The position numbers were made by a program, and so were the translations under genes. The notes under the pieces are model-generated. The model did no database searches, was not told the DNA's origin, and was given only the letters and a program-made list of their open reading frames with translations. Below are positions 39,093-51,243 of a stretch of 60,407 nt of DNA, piece after piece. The stretch spans positions 1 through 60,407 of the forward strand of contig NZ_JAPFBW010000037.1 of assembly GCF_026153205.1 (NCBI RefSeq), given 5' to 3'. Each line of letters opens with the position of its first letter. Position 1 is the stretch's first letter. This DNA comes from Aquabacterium sp. A7-Y (GTDB taxonomy: Bacteria > Pseudomonadota > Gammaproteobacteria > Burkholderiales > Burkholderiaceae_C).

Positions 39093-40169
39093 ATGAGCAG
39101 CTTGCAAGTGGCACTGGCAGTACTGGGCGGACTGGTGCTGGCCGGCGTCGTCGCGCACGGCGCCTGGCAGTCGCGCAAGGCCGGCATCCGCCAGCCGCTG
39201 GTGCGTTCGCCCAAGGACCTGCCGCCCGCGATCGAGCCGAGCTTCGGCCCGGTCGAGATGCCGGACGGCGCCGCCGCGGCACCGGCCGAAGAAGAACATG
39301 CCTCGATCCCGCCGCTGATCCCTTCGGTGGCACTGCGCCGCCAGCACGGCGTGCGGCTCGACCCCTTGATCGATGCGATGGCGACGCTGGCCGTCGACAG
39401 CCGCGTCAGCGGCGACAACGTGCTGGCCCACCTGCCGCCGACCCGGCGCGCGGGCAGCAAGCCATTTTTCATCGAGGGGCAGAACGAGCAGAGCGGCGAG
39501 TGGGAGACGCCCCATCCGGGCCAGACCTACCGCCAGCTGCAGGCCGGCGTGCAACTGGCCAACCGCACCGGCGCGCTCAACGAGATCGAGTACTCCGAGT
39601 TCGTGCAGAAGCTGCAGGGCTTTGCCGATGCGATGGGCGCCGCCGCCGACTTCCCCGACATGCTGGACGAAGTGGGCCGGGCCCGCGAGCTCGACCAGTT
39701 CGCCAGTCAGCACGACGCCCAGCTGATCTGCCATCTGCTGAGCCGCGGCGCGGCCTGGGCGGTCTCCTACATCCAGCAGCACGCGGTGCGGCACGGCTTC
39801 GTGCCGGGCGTCGTGCCCGGGCGACTGGTCCTGCCGGCCCGCGAGGAAGGGGCGCCGCCCGTGTTGAGTCTGCAGTTCGATCCGCAGGCGGCCTTTGCCG
39901 AGGACCCGCACCTGGTGGCCGTGCGGCACGTCACCCTGTCCTTCGACGTGCCGCAGACGGCCGCCTCGGAGCAGCCCTTCCAGTCCTGGCAATCCAGCGC
40001 CGAAGCGCTGGCCCGCGACATGGAAGCGGTGGTCGTCGACGACAACCACCAGCCCTTGAGCCCGGCCGCTTTCGAAGCCATCGGCCGCGAGCTGGAGCAG
40101 CTCTATCGCACGCTGGAGGAGCGCGGCCTGGCGGCCGGCTCGCCCGCCGCCAGGCGCGTGTTCAGCTGA
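39093..40169 (+). CDS. zipA: ZipA-like cell division protein
   Basis: 358-residue bitopic membrane protein. One N-terminal membrane segment (about residues 5-23, QVALAVLGGLVLAGVVAHGAW) with a short periplasmic end, a variable Pro/Ala/Glu-rich linker, and a C-terminal domain (from about residue 200) resembling the FtsZ-binding ZipA C-terminus. Similarity to E. coli ZipA is weak, but position after smc and near ligA is typical of betaproteobacterial ZipA-like proteins. It probably tethers FtsZ to the membrane. Normally ligA follows directly; here a lipoprotein gene intervenes. Confidence 0.8.
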   Translation: MSSLQVALAVLGGLVLAGVVAHGAWQSRKAGIRQPLVRSPKDLPPAIEPSFGPVEMPDGAAAAPAEEEHASIPPLIPSVALRRQHGVRLDPLIDAMATLAVDSRVSGDNVLAHLPPTRRAGSKPFFIEGQNEQSGEWETPHPGQTYRQLQAGVQLANRTGALNEIEYSEFVQKLQGFADAMGAAADFPDMLDEVGRARELDQFASQHDAQLICHLLSRGAAWAVSYIQQHAVRHGFVPGVVPGRLVLPAREEGAPPVLSLQFDPQAAFAEDPHLVAVRHVTLSFDVPQTAASEQPFQSWQSSAEALARDMEAVVVDDNHQPLSPAAFEAIGRELEQLYRTLEERGLAAGSPAARRVFS

Positions 40170-40437
40170 ATGCTTGTGAAGCAAGGCCGGTCGTGCGCCG
40201 GCCCTGCAGCCGCGTGTTGCCAAGTCCGCGTGGCGCCCGGTCGCGCAAGCCCCTAACACATCCGGTTTCAAGCACCCCCTAGATCGGGGTCCCGTTGCCG
40301 CTCGGCAAGCACCCTGCCAACTTCTACACTGCGCCGCGTCGACCGTCACCGAGCAGCCGCTGACGAGCTGCGTGGCGTCCTGCTTCGGTGCTGCACGCGC
40401 ACGCCCGGAGCCCCTTTCCTCCAGCAGGGAGTGCCTC

Positions 40438-45313
<4,876 letters not shown>

Positions 45314-45324
45314 GGGGAGCAGGC

Positions 45325-45861
45325 ATGGCGATCCGGGAGATTCTGAAGATGGGCGACCCGCGGCTGCTGCGCATGGCGCTGCCGGTGCGCGAGTTCGACA
45401 CGCCGGCGCTGCATGCGCTGGTGGAGGACTTGTTCGACACGATGCATGCGGCCCGGGGCGCAGGCCTCGCGGCGCCGCAGATCGGGGTGGACCTGCAGGT
45501 GGTGATCTTCGGCTTTGGCAGCAATCCGCGCTATCCGGACGCGCCGGCGGTACCGGAGACGGTGCTGGTCAACCCCGTGATCGAGCCGGTGGGCGAGGCC
45601 GAGGAGGAGGGCTGGGAGGGCTGCCTCTCGGTGCCCGGCATGCGGGGGGTGGTGCCGCGATGGGCCCGGATCCGCTACAGCGGCTTCGATGCAAGGGGGC
45701 AGCGCATCGAACGCGAGGCGGAGGGCTTTCATGCGCGGGTGGTGCAGCACGAGTGCGACCATTTGATCGGGAAGCTTTATCCGATGCGGATGCGGGACTT
45801 CACGCGCTTCGGCTTCACGTCGGTGTTGTTCCCGGAGCTGGAGGTGGGGAGCGACGATTGA
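45325..45861 (+). CDS. def: Peptide deformylase
   Basis: Iron/zinc metalloenzyme removing the N-formyl group from new proteins. The 178-residue protein has all three motifs: [23 protein letters not shown] (metal Cys) and [13 protein letters not shown] (metal His pair and Glu). It begins 12 bases after ligA. Its last 21 codons (45798-45861) recur, diverged, at 47717-47780, so the gene's 3' end appears to be the integration site of the following 1.9-kb element. Part of its C-terminus may therefore derive from the element rather than the original chromosome. Confidence 0.96.
   Translation: MAIREILKMGDPRLLRMALPVREFDTPALHALVEDLFDTMHAARGAGLAAPQIGVDLQVVIFGFGSNPRYPDAPAVPETVLVNPVIEPVGEAEEEGWEGCLSVPGMRGVVPRWARIRYSGFDARGQRIEREAEGFHARVVQHECDHLIGKLYPMRMRDFTRFGFTSVLFPELEVGSDD
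45798..45861 (+). repeat. Left direct repeat: 3' end of def
   Basis: The final 64 bases of def, including its stop codon. An imperfect copy lies 1919 bases downstream (47717-47780); by eye 55 of 64 positions match. Together they look like attL/attR of an integrated element. Confidence 0.8.
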
Positions 45862-46050
45862 GCCGACTTTTCCAATCCGCCGCCACGGCGAGAACACTTC
45901 ACTAATGCAGCAACTGGACATCAATTGCACGGCAAGGCAGGGCTGCTTATGACGAAGTAAAAGCAGTAACGCCCATTCGCGACTGGTCCGGTAACGCCGC
46001 CCTGGGCGGACCGCTTGGTGCACACTGCGGGCGCCTACACATCAAGCGCC
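45862..46050 (+). promoter_or_regulatory. Repeat-rich leader of the element, candidate oriT
   Basis: 189 bases between the def stop and the TraK-like gene. Contents: inverted repeat CTGCTT (45943-45948)/AAGCAG (45961-45966); inverted repeat GGTCCG (45985-45990)/CGGACC (46007-46012) with a nested CCGCC/GGCGG; and direct repeat GTAACGCC at 45966 and 45991, 25 bases apart. In IncP plasmids oriT lies directly upstream of traK, so position and architecture suit an oriT or a TraK-binding region. No known nic-site consensus is recognised. Confidence 0.4.
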
Positions 46051-46482
46051 ATGACGAGTCCGCAACCTCCTAAAGCCGCCATCTCGCAAGCACTTCGCGT
46101 CCTTGCCGAGGAAGGGCAACGCTCCGAGACAGCTCGCCTTCGCGAGGTCTTGGACGATGTAGAGCACGCATTGAATGCCGGTGTCAGCCGGGCTGCCGTC
46201 CTCGATGTGCTGCATGCGCAAGGCTTCACCATGTCGATGAAGACCTTTGAAAACACGCTCTATCGACTGCGCAAGCGCCGCGCCTCCAGCAACGCACCCC
46301 CTCGCTCTTCTCACTCGGCATCGCCTGCGCCCGCCGCCCGGCAAACACCGCGAAAAGATTCTAGTGAGCAGAGTCCGGCAGTCTTGATCGACAAACAAAA
46401 AATCGAGAAGGTGGCTGACCAGTACATGAACAAGACAGAAGCCAATCCTTTCCTGAAATTCATCCACAAGGGTCAGAAATAA
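46051..46482 (+). CDS. TraK-like DNA-binding protein
   Basis: 143-residue basic protein, first gene of the element. The helical segment LREVLDDVEHALNAGVSRAAVLDVLHAQGFTMSMKTFENTLYRLRKRR (given here only in outline: residues about 27-75) matches the layout of TraK-family oriT-binding proteins, in which a helix, a G-x-S turn and an F/Y-containing second helix are followed by Arg-rich residues. A Ser/Pro/Ala-rich linker and a short C-terminal helix (VADQYMNKTEANPFLKFIH) follow. IncP TraK wraps oriT. The start ATG 46051 lacks a strong ribosome site. The stop overlaps the next start (TAATG), so translation is coupled. Confidence 0.6.
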   Translation: MTSPQPPKAAISQALRVLAEEGQRSETARLREVLDDVEHALNAGVSRAAVLDVLHAQGFTMSMKTFENTLYRLRKRRASSNAPPRSSHSASPAPAARQTPRKDSSEQSPAVLIDKQKIEKVADQYMNKTEANPFLKFIHKGQK

Positions 46483-47174
46483 TGAAGATCGCCGTCATCA
46501 ATTTCTCCGGGAATGTCGGGAAGTCCACGGTCGCCCGGCATCTCCTCGCGCCGCGATTGAAGAACGCTCCGGTCATTCCCATCGAAACCATCAATGCGGA
46601 TGACGGCTTGACGGACGAGGCGATGAAAGGCAAACAATACGGCCAGCTCCTGGAAGCGCTGGCTGTGACCGACAACGCGGTGGTCGACATCGGGGCTTCG
46701 AACGTCGAGGACGTCATCACGCTGATGGGGCAATACAAAGGCAGTCACGAGGACTTTGACTGCTTTGTGGTTCCGACCGCCCCGGTCGCCAAGCAGATGC
46801 GCGACACCATCACCACCATCGAAGCGCTGTCCGCCATCGGGGTCGAATCGAGCCGCATCCGCGTCCTTTTCAACATGGTAGATCTGGGCGACGCACCTGC
46901 TTCGCTGTTTGCCTCCCTCTTTTCGTATCACGCTGACAGGAAGAACTTCAAACTCTCACCCGGCGCCGTGGTCCACACCAATGAGCTGTACGGCAAGCTG
47001 CAAGGCCGCAGCATTCAAGAGGTTCTGGACGATCCGACCGATTACAAGCAACTCATCAAGGACTCGACCGATCCGGGCGAAAAGATGAAGTACTCCCAGG
47101 CGCTGGGCGTGAAACGACTCGCAGCCGGGGTGCTGGACGAGTTGGACGCCGCTTTCAAAGCCCTGCTGGACTGA
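46482..47174 (+). CDS. stbB: StbB/TraL-type ParA-like ATPase
   Basis: 230-residue P-loop ATPase of the StbB family (related to TraL of IncP plasmids and to ParA/MinD). The deviant Walker A is NFSGNVGKSTVARHLL at about residues 7-22. A distinctive block NAVVDIGASNVEDVI carries the Walker-B-like region, and FDCFVVPTAPVAKQMRDT follows. StbB works with a DNA-binding partner in plasmid stability and in controlling conjugative transfer. It is normally plasmid- or ICE-borne, so its place here supports a mobile origin. It is coupled to the TraK-like gene and followed after 10 bases by the third gene. Confidence 0.82.
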   Translation: MKIAVINFSGNVGKSTVARHLLAPRLKNAPVIPIETINADDGLTDEAMKGKQYGQLLEALAVTDNAVVDIGASNVEDVITLMGQYKGSHEDFDCFVVPTAPVAKQMRDTITTIEALSAIGVESSRIRVLFNMVDLGDAPASLFASLFSYHADRKNFKLSPGAVVHTNELYGKLQGRSIQEVLDDPTDYKQLIKDSTDPGEKMKYSQALGVKRLAAGVLDELDAAFKALLD

Positions 47175-47184
47175 GACCGGCACC

Positions 47185-47619
47185 ATGGAAGCCGCAAGCG
47201 TGCGGGACGCCCTGATCGCCGAAATGCTCGGCGACATCGGAAAGCTCCACGAGGCGGTCAAAGAGCTCCAAAGGGTGTTGCCGGCACAGACCGAGGAAAC
47301 GGAACGCCGGTTCACGCGCCTCATCGGTCTTCTGAACCAAGCTGGCGAGGCCTACCGGGAACAGATCGAGCGCGACGCCAGCGCCACTGGCCGGCGGGCC
47401 CCACAGCAGCTCGACGCGGAGCTGCGGCCATTGAGTGCCGAGTCGGTCAAGGTCCTGCGACAGCTGATGCGAAGCGAGCTCGCCCTGGCCCTGAAGGACG
47501 CGGCCCCCCGGCATCCGTCCCCCTGGACCACCGTCGGGCTGTTCGCCTTGTCCGGCGCTGCCGCGGGCTGTGCTTTTGCTGTTGCCTTCCACGTGGTGCC
47601 TTTCCTTGCCGCGCCGTGA
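47185..47619 (+). CDS. TraM/StbC-position coiled-coil membrane protein
   Basis: 144-residue protein. It begins with a helical, charged stretch (about residues 5-70, EMLGDIGKLHEAVKELQRVL ... RFTRLIGLLNQAGEAY), continues with a polar linker, and ends with one hydrophobic segment (about 117-140, TTVGLFALSGAAAGCAFAVAF). Size, coiled coil and C-terminal membrane anchor resemble TraM of IncP plasmids, and it occupies the TraM/StbC position after the StbB ATPase. Sequence identity to a named family is too weak to call by eye. Function unknown; a membrane anchor for the StbB complex is plausible. Confidence 0.62.
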   Translation: MEAASVRDALIAEMLGDIGKLHEAVKELQRVLPAQTEETERRFTRLIGLLNQAGEAYREQIERDASATGRRAPQQLDAELRPLSAESVKVLRQLMRSELALALKDAAPRHPSPWTTVGLFALSGAAAGCAFAVAFHVVPFLAAP

Positions 47620-47716
47620 ACAGTCCCTGGACCGGGTGGCAGATCTGTTGCCGTGGAAGGTGGCCGATGAGCTCGGCCATTTCGGAAACGAGGAAGGACA
47701 GGCTGCTTCCGCCACG

Positions 47717-47780
47717 CTTCACGCGCTTCGGGTTCACGCCGGTGTCGTTCCCCGAGCTGGATGCTGGGAGTGACGACTGA
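47717..47780 (+). repeat. Right direct repeat: diverged def 3' end
   Basis: 64 bases matching the last 64 bases of def at 55 positions by eye, ending in the same TGA. In the def frame it still reads FTRFGFTPVSFPELDAGSDD and stop, with four amino-acid changes, mostly conservative for this variable tail. Retained coding sense means it came from a functional def of a related strain or species, not from random drift of a local duplicate. Confidence 0.8.
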
Positions 47781-47850
47781 CGAGGGGATGGCCGCATTCG
47801 CTTGTCGCTCAGCGGCGACGGGTCCCCTTGGGTGAGGGGTCACGCGTGCG

Positions 47851-47879
47851 TTTCATAGTGTAAGTTGTTCTTCTACACT
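47851..47879 (+). promoter_or_regulatory. Putative promoter of the beta-propeller lipoprotein
   Basis: TTTCAT (47851-47856), a 17-base spacer and TACACT (47874-47879), 74 bases before the next gene. The spacer starts with AGTGTA, the complement of the -10 (a 6-base inverted repeat), which could be an operator. Confidence 0.35.
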
Positions 47880-47952
47880 CCATGACTCTGCCGGACCGCC
47901 AAAGGCGGGCAAAAAAGGGGCGCAGTGTCCCCCGGCGTCAAGGAGAAGCTGA

Positions 47953-49725
47953 GTGAAGAGGGTTCGGAGAGGGGTGGCCTTGCTCGCCGCCATGGTGCTG
48001 TCCGCTTGCGGCGGAGGCGGGGGGGGCGGATCGGACACCCGGGAGCCGTTGCCGACCGTTTCGCAGAACATCAACCCGGCCGGTGCGAGGCTCGATCACC
48101 GGGCGCGCAACTATTTTCCGGCGGCCTCCGGCGACACCTGGACCTACGACCTCCAGCAGAGCCACGGAACGACCGAAGCGGCTGTGACCCGGACGGTGAC
48201 GGGTGTGTCCGGTTCGAGTTTCACGGTGACCGAGGCTGCCCCTGGCGGCACCGAGGTGGTGACCTATCGCCGATCGGAAGAGGGGCACCTCGTGGTCAAC
48301 CCTTTCCAAGTGATAGCTCCCGATTCCGTCAGCCGGTTCATCGGCGACCTCCTGGAGTATCCCGAGCCCTTTTATCCCATAGGTGCCACACGCCGCATCA
48401 TCCGCCAGGGTGTCTGGGCGGAGGACCTGGACGGTGACGGCGCTCCGGAAAGCTTTCGGCTGGAGTGGAGCCAGATCCTGGTGGCCATCGGGCCGATCAC
48501 GACACCGAGGGGGCCGCTGGCCGATGTGGCGCACTTCCGAAACGTGCTCGCGCTCACGCTGCAGCCGTCTTCGCGCGACTACGAGTCGGTCACCATCACA
48601 TCCAACGAAGACGCTTGGTGGGCGCCGGGGATCGGGCTGGTACGCCTGGAGCGTACGGTGGAGGACGCCGACGGTGTGGCCGTCACCCTGCCTGAGACAC
48701 TCGTGCTGAGGAGTGCCACGGTGGGTGGCCAGGCGGTATGGCCCCGAACGGACGGCACGGTTCAGTCTCTGGCTTTGATGCACAATGACCTGGTCTATGA
48801 CCGCACCCGCAATCGCTACTACGCCAGCATTCCTGACAGTGTGGCGGGCAACGGCAATCGCATTGCCATCATCAACCCGTCGACAGGCGCGGTGAGCTAT
48901 TCGAGCCGGGCTATCGGCACCAGCCCGGGGGCCTTGGCGCTCGATGCGGCCGACGATGCGCTGTATGTCGGGCTCGACGGAACCGGGGAAATCGTCAAGC
49001 TGAGGCTTCCGAACTTCGAAGAAGAATGGCGAGCCCATCTCGGTACCGGTCCGTTGGCTGGACACCTTCTCGCCGAAGACATGGCCGTCTCTCCGGCAGA
49101 TTCCGACGCCGTCATCGTGGCGACCTACCGGGCCGGCCTCACGCCACGCCAAGGCGGCGTTGTCCTGGTCCGAGCGGGCGTTTTGCAGCCGACCAAGACG
49201 CCGGAGTCCGACGGCCCCACCGTGGTCGTGTTCGACGCCGCGGGGACGAAGGCCTATGGCTTGAAGACGTACTCCCACCCCGGAGAGGTGTATCGTTTGA
49301 ACGTCCTGCCAGACGGTGTGACGTATGACGCGGTCGAGACCACCCCCGACGTCTACTACACGCACAACATCGACTGGAGCGCCCAAGGCCTGGTGGTCGG
49401 CAACCTGGTGGTCGGGGCTTCCGACCTGGCCCTGCGAGGGCAGGTGAATGTGCTGGGTCGATGCCGAGCGCACGCGGTACCGAACCGACTGGTGTGCGCC
49501 CAGAATCCGGCGGACGATGGCACCCGGAGCTTGGCTGTGGTGGACGCCAACACGCTTGCCATCGTCGCGACACCGGCCTACAAGCTCACCGCGGGTGGGG
49601 GGAACGATGTGCCGTCGCAGCTGGTGCCCGGTCCCCAGGGGCAGGTGGCTTTGCAGATGAGCGACGGGATGCCGAACTCGATCTTCCAGGAGCTTTGGCT
49701 TTTCACCAGCCCGGCGCTCCAATAG
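47953..49725 (+). CDS. Beta-propeller-like lipoprotein
   Basis: 590-residue predicted lipoprotein. The lipobox is MVLSAC, followed by a Gly7 stretch. The N-terminal half is beta-rich (ASGDTWTYDLQQS, FRLEWSQILVAIGP); the C-terminal half has repeats like those of YVTN/SMP-30 propellers (LVYDRTRNRYYASIPD, NRIAIINPSTGAVSY, SPGALALDAADDALYVGL). No catalytic motif is evident; outer-membrane attachment is likely. The start is GTG 47953 with AAGGAGA at 47939-47945. The Cys-Gly-rich start is shared at DNA level with the Ig lipoprotein at 40438. It is the first chromosomal gene after the element. Confidence 0.78.
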   Translation: MKRVRRGVALLAAMVLSACGGGGGGGSDTREPLPTVSQNINPAGARLDHRARNYFPAASGDTWTYDLQQSHGTTEAAVTRTVTGVSGSSFTVTEAAPGGTEVVTYRRSEEGHLVVNPFQVIAPDSVSRFIGDLLEYPEPFYPIGATRRIIRQGVWAEDLDGDGAPESFRLEWSQILVAIGPITTPRGPLADVAHFRNVLALTLQPSSRDYESVTITSNEDAWWAPGIGLVRLERTVEDADGVAVTLPETLVLRSATVGGQAVWPRTDGTVQSLALMHNDLVYDRTRNRYYASIPDSVAGNGNRIAIINPSTGAVSYSSRAIGTSPGALALDAADDALYVGLDGTGEIVKLRLPNFEEEWRAHLGTGPLAGHLLAEDMAVSPADSDAVIVATYRAGLTPRQGGVVLVRAGVLQPTKTPESDGPTVVVFDAAGTKAYGLKTYSHPGEVYRLNVLPDGVTYDAVETTPDVYYTHNIDWSAQGLVVGNLVVGASDLALRGQVNVLGRCRAHAVPNRLVCAQNPADDGTRSLAVVDANTLAIVATPAYKLTAGGGNDVPSQLVPGPQGQVALQMSDGMPNSIFQELWLFTSPALQ

Positions 49726-49785
49726 GGGGGCGGCAGCCGTTGAGAGTGGCTGGCCCCTTGTGACGAGGGGAACGGGGAGCACAGC

Positions 49786-50571
49786 ATGACGATCAGGGAA
49801 ATGAGCGTCGCAGACATCAAGGCAGTCTTGCTGCCCAAGGTGTTCGCGAACCCCTCGCTGATCGGCGAGTTCGGCAGCGTCGCCACCGACGAGGACAGCT
49901 TGGCCAGCGTCTTCACGCTGATGGAGCAGTCACCCGTGATCGCTCTGGGCGTGAAGCTCGCCGAAATCGGCGCCGTGCTGCGCGGCGCCGACCCGCGACG
50001 TATCACCCGGAAAGCCGCCTGGCTGAAGCGTATGTTCGCGCTCGATGACGAAGTACGAGCGGGTTACGAAGCCGCCGGGCGCCGCCTGGAGCCTTTGCTG
50101 CAGGAGGCAGAGCGCGCCGCCGACCGGGTTCGTGGCACCGTGCGCATCCTGGAGCAAGCCGTGGCGTCGACCGAGGCTCGGCTGCGCTCGGTGCAGGCAC
50201 ATCACCTCGCCGCGGTCGACTACCTGTCCGAGCATCCGGAAGCCGGCGTGCCGGGTGCAGGCGCTTTCGAGTACGACCGCCCGCGCGATCGCTTGCAACG
50301 CCGCCTGCTCCATCTCAAGACGCTGGAAGCCACGCTGGCACTGAGCCTGCCGCAACTGCAGCTGGCACGGGCGCAGGCGATCGAGCAGTTGGACCGCTTC
50401 GGCCAGTTCTCCAGCGTTCTGCTGCCGGTGTGGCAGCAGCATGTTGTCTCGTTGATGGCCGCCCAGCACGCGGACCGGGAGGTCGTCGCGGCAGCGACCA
50501 AGGCGCATGAGGCGGTGATGCGCAGTCTTGCGGGCAGTGCGAAAACGATGGCTCGCCGAGACCCGCCTTGA
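49786..50571 (+). CDS. TelA-like coiled-coil protein
   Basis: 261-residue, mostly helical soluble protein with no signal peptide. The C-terminal half (RLLHLKTLEATLALSLPQLQLARAQAIEQLDRF ... SSVLLPVWQQHV, about residues 170-225) resembles the toxic-anion-resistance TelA/KlaA family, where a similar P-x-W motif follows two long helices. It is shorter than usual for TelA (about 330-400 residues). TelA proteins are linked to tellurite and envelope-stress resistance, but their mechanism is unclear. It stands alone, without ter/klaABC partners. Confidence 0.5.
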   Translation: MTIREMSVADIKAVLLPKVFANPSLIGEFGSVATDEDSLASVFTLMEQSPVIALGVKLAEIGAVLRGADPRRITRKAAWLKRMFALDDEVRAGYEAAGRRLEPLLQEAERAADRVRGTVRILEQAVASTEARLRSVQAHHLAAVDYLSEHPEAGVPGAGAFEYDRPRDRLQRRLLHLKTLEATLALSLPQLQLARAQAIEQLDRFGQFSSVLLPVWQQHVVSLMAAQHADREVVAAATKAHEAVMRSLAGSAKTMARRDPP

Positions 50572-50588
50572 CGCACCCGGAAAGGTGG

Positions 50589-51134
50589 CTACCTTGATGG
50601 CCTCTTCTTGGGGCGAGCCTCTTTGGGCACAACTCGCGCTTGTGCCATCGCCAGGTTGGTCCTGGCCTTGGCCTGCATCGACCCCGTTTTGCGGGCGAGC
50701 TTCTTGTAGAGGTCGGCCGCGTCTCGATACTTTCCTTGATCAAACAGGGCGTTGGCGAGATTGAACAGCGCAGCGTCTTTCAGCCATGCCCTGGGGGCAC
50801 CGTTGGCGTCCATCAAGGACAGGCAGTTCCGGAAACATCGCTCTGCGAGCTTCGGCTTGCCCAGCTCGTCATAGCAGGTACCGATGGCAAACAGAGCTTC
50901 GGCATCCTGGGGCCAGATCCGCAGCGCCTTCCGAAACGCATCTCTGGCGCCGGCAAAGTCCCTGAGTCGAGAGCGCGCGTCTCCCACGCAGTACCAGGCA
51001 TGGTTTGCATCGCTCCTGTAGCGGCGGCGCAGCCTCGCGCCCCCTGGCTCCAGCAGCAGTTCCAGCGCCGGGGTGAAACGTTGGTGCTTGAGCTGTTCGT
51101 GGATGGCCTTGAAGAGATCAAACGAGGTGGACAT
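50589..51134 (-). CDS. TPR-repeat protein
   Basis: 181-residue soluble protein with tetratricopeptide-like helices: HAWYCVGDARSRLRDFAGARDAFRKALRIWP, EALFAIGTCYDELGKPKLAERCFRNCL and ALFNLANALFDQGKYRDAADLYKKLA each show the TPR pattern (shown here in outline at about residues 45-75, 80-105 and 120-150). A very basic C-terminus follows (VPKEARPKKRPSR). It is probably a protein-interaction adaptor; partner unknown. The start ATG 51134 has GAGG a few bases upstream. It converges with the TelA-like gene, with stops 17 bases apart. Confidence 0.72.
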   Translation of the reverse strand: MSTSFDLFKAIHEQLKHQRFTPALELLLEPGGARLRRRYRSDANHAWYCVGDARSRLRDFAGARDAFRKALRIWPQDAEALFAIGTCYDELGKPKLAERCFRNCLSLMDANGAPRAWLKDAALFNLANALFDQGKYRDAADLYKKLARKTGSMQAKARTNLAMAQARVVPKEARPKKRPSR

Positions 51135-51243
51135 GGAATCACACCGTGAGCTTTGGCAGGGCTGGGGTGGCGGCGAGGGTTCGTTTCTGCTTGGAGTGTT
51201 TCGGCGGCGTCGGTGTTCGTCGAATCCTGCAGGGACAGAGGGT

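Larger units (their letters stand above)
45862..47780. mobile_element. 1.9-kb def-targeted element with TraK-StbB-TraM-like operon
   Basis: A unit of 1919 bases lying between and including the right copy of two diverged def 3'-end repeats. It holds one compact operon of three genes related to those next to oriT on conjugative plasmids (TraK-like, StbB/TraL-like, TraM-like), preceded by about 190 bases with inverted and direct repeats. No integrase, transposase, relaxase, replication gene or cargo is present. Base composition looks less GC-rich than the flanks. It may be a non-autonomous mobilizable element that uses helper functions in trans, or the remnant of a larger deleted one. Boundaries rest on the repeats only. 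Confidence 0.65.
47620..47952. other. Gap holding the right repeat and a lipoprotein promoter
   Basis: 333 bases. The first half is the end of the element and includes a 37-codon open frame (47667-47780, preceded by GGAAGG) whose last 20 codons are the diverged def tail, so it reads as a def C-terminus fused to unrelated sequence. The second half is chromosomal and holds the likely promoter of the next gene. I see no other gene. Confidence 0.55.

Noticed and set aside
36785-39472. Long antisense frame across smc
   Set aside because: Leu/Gln/Arg-rich shadow of the SMC coiled coil; no independent evidence.
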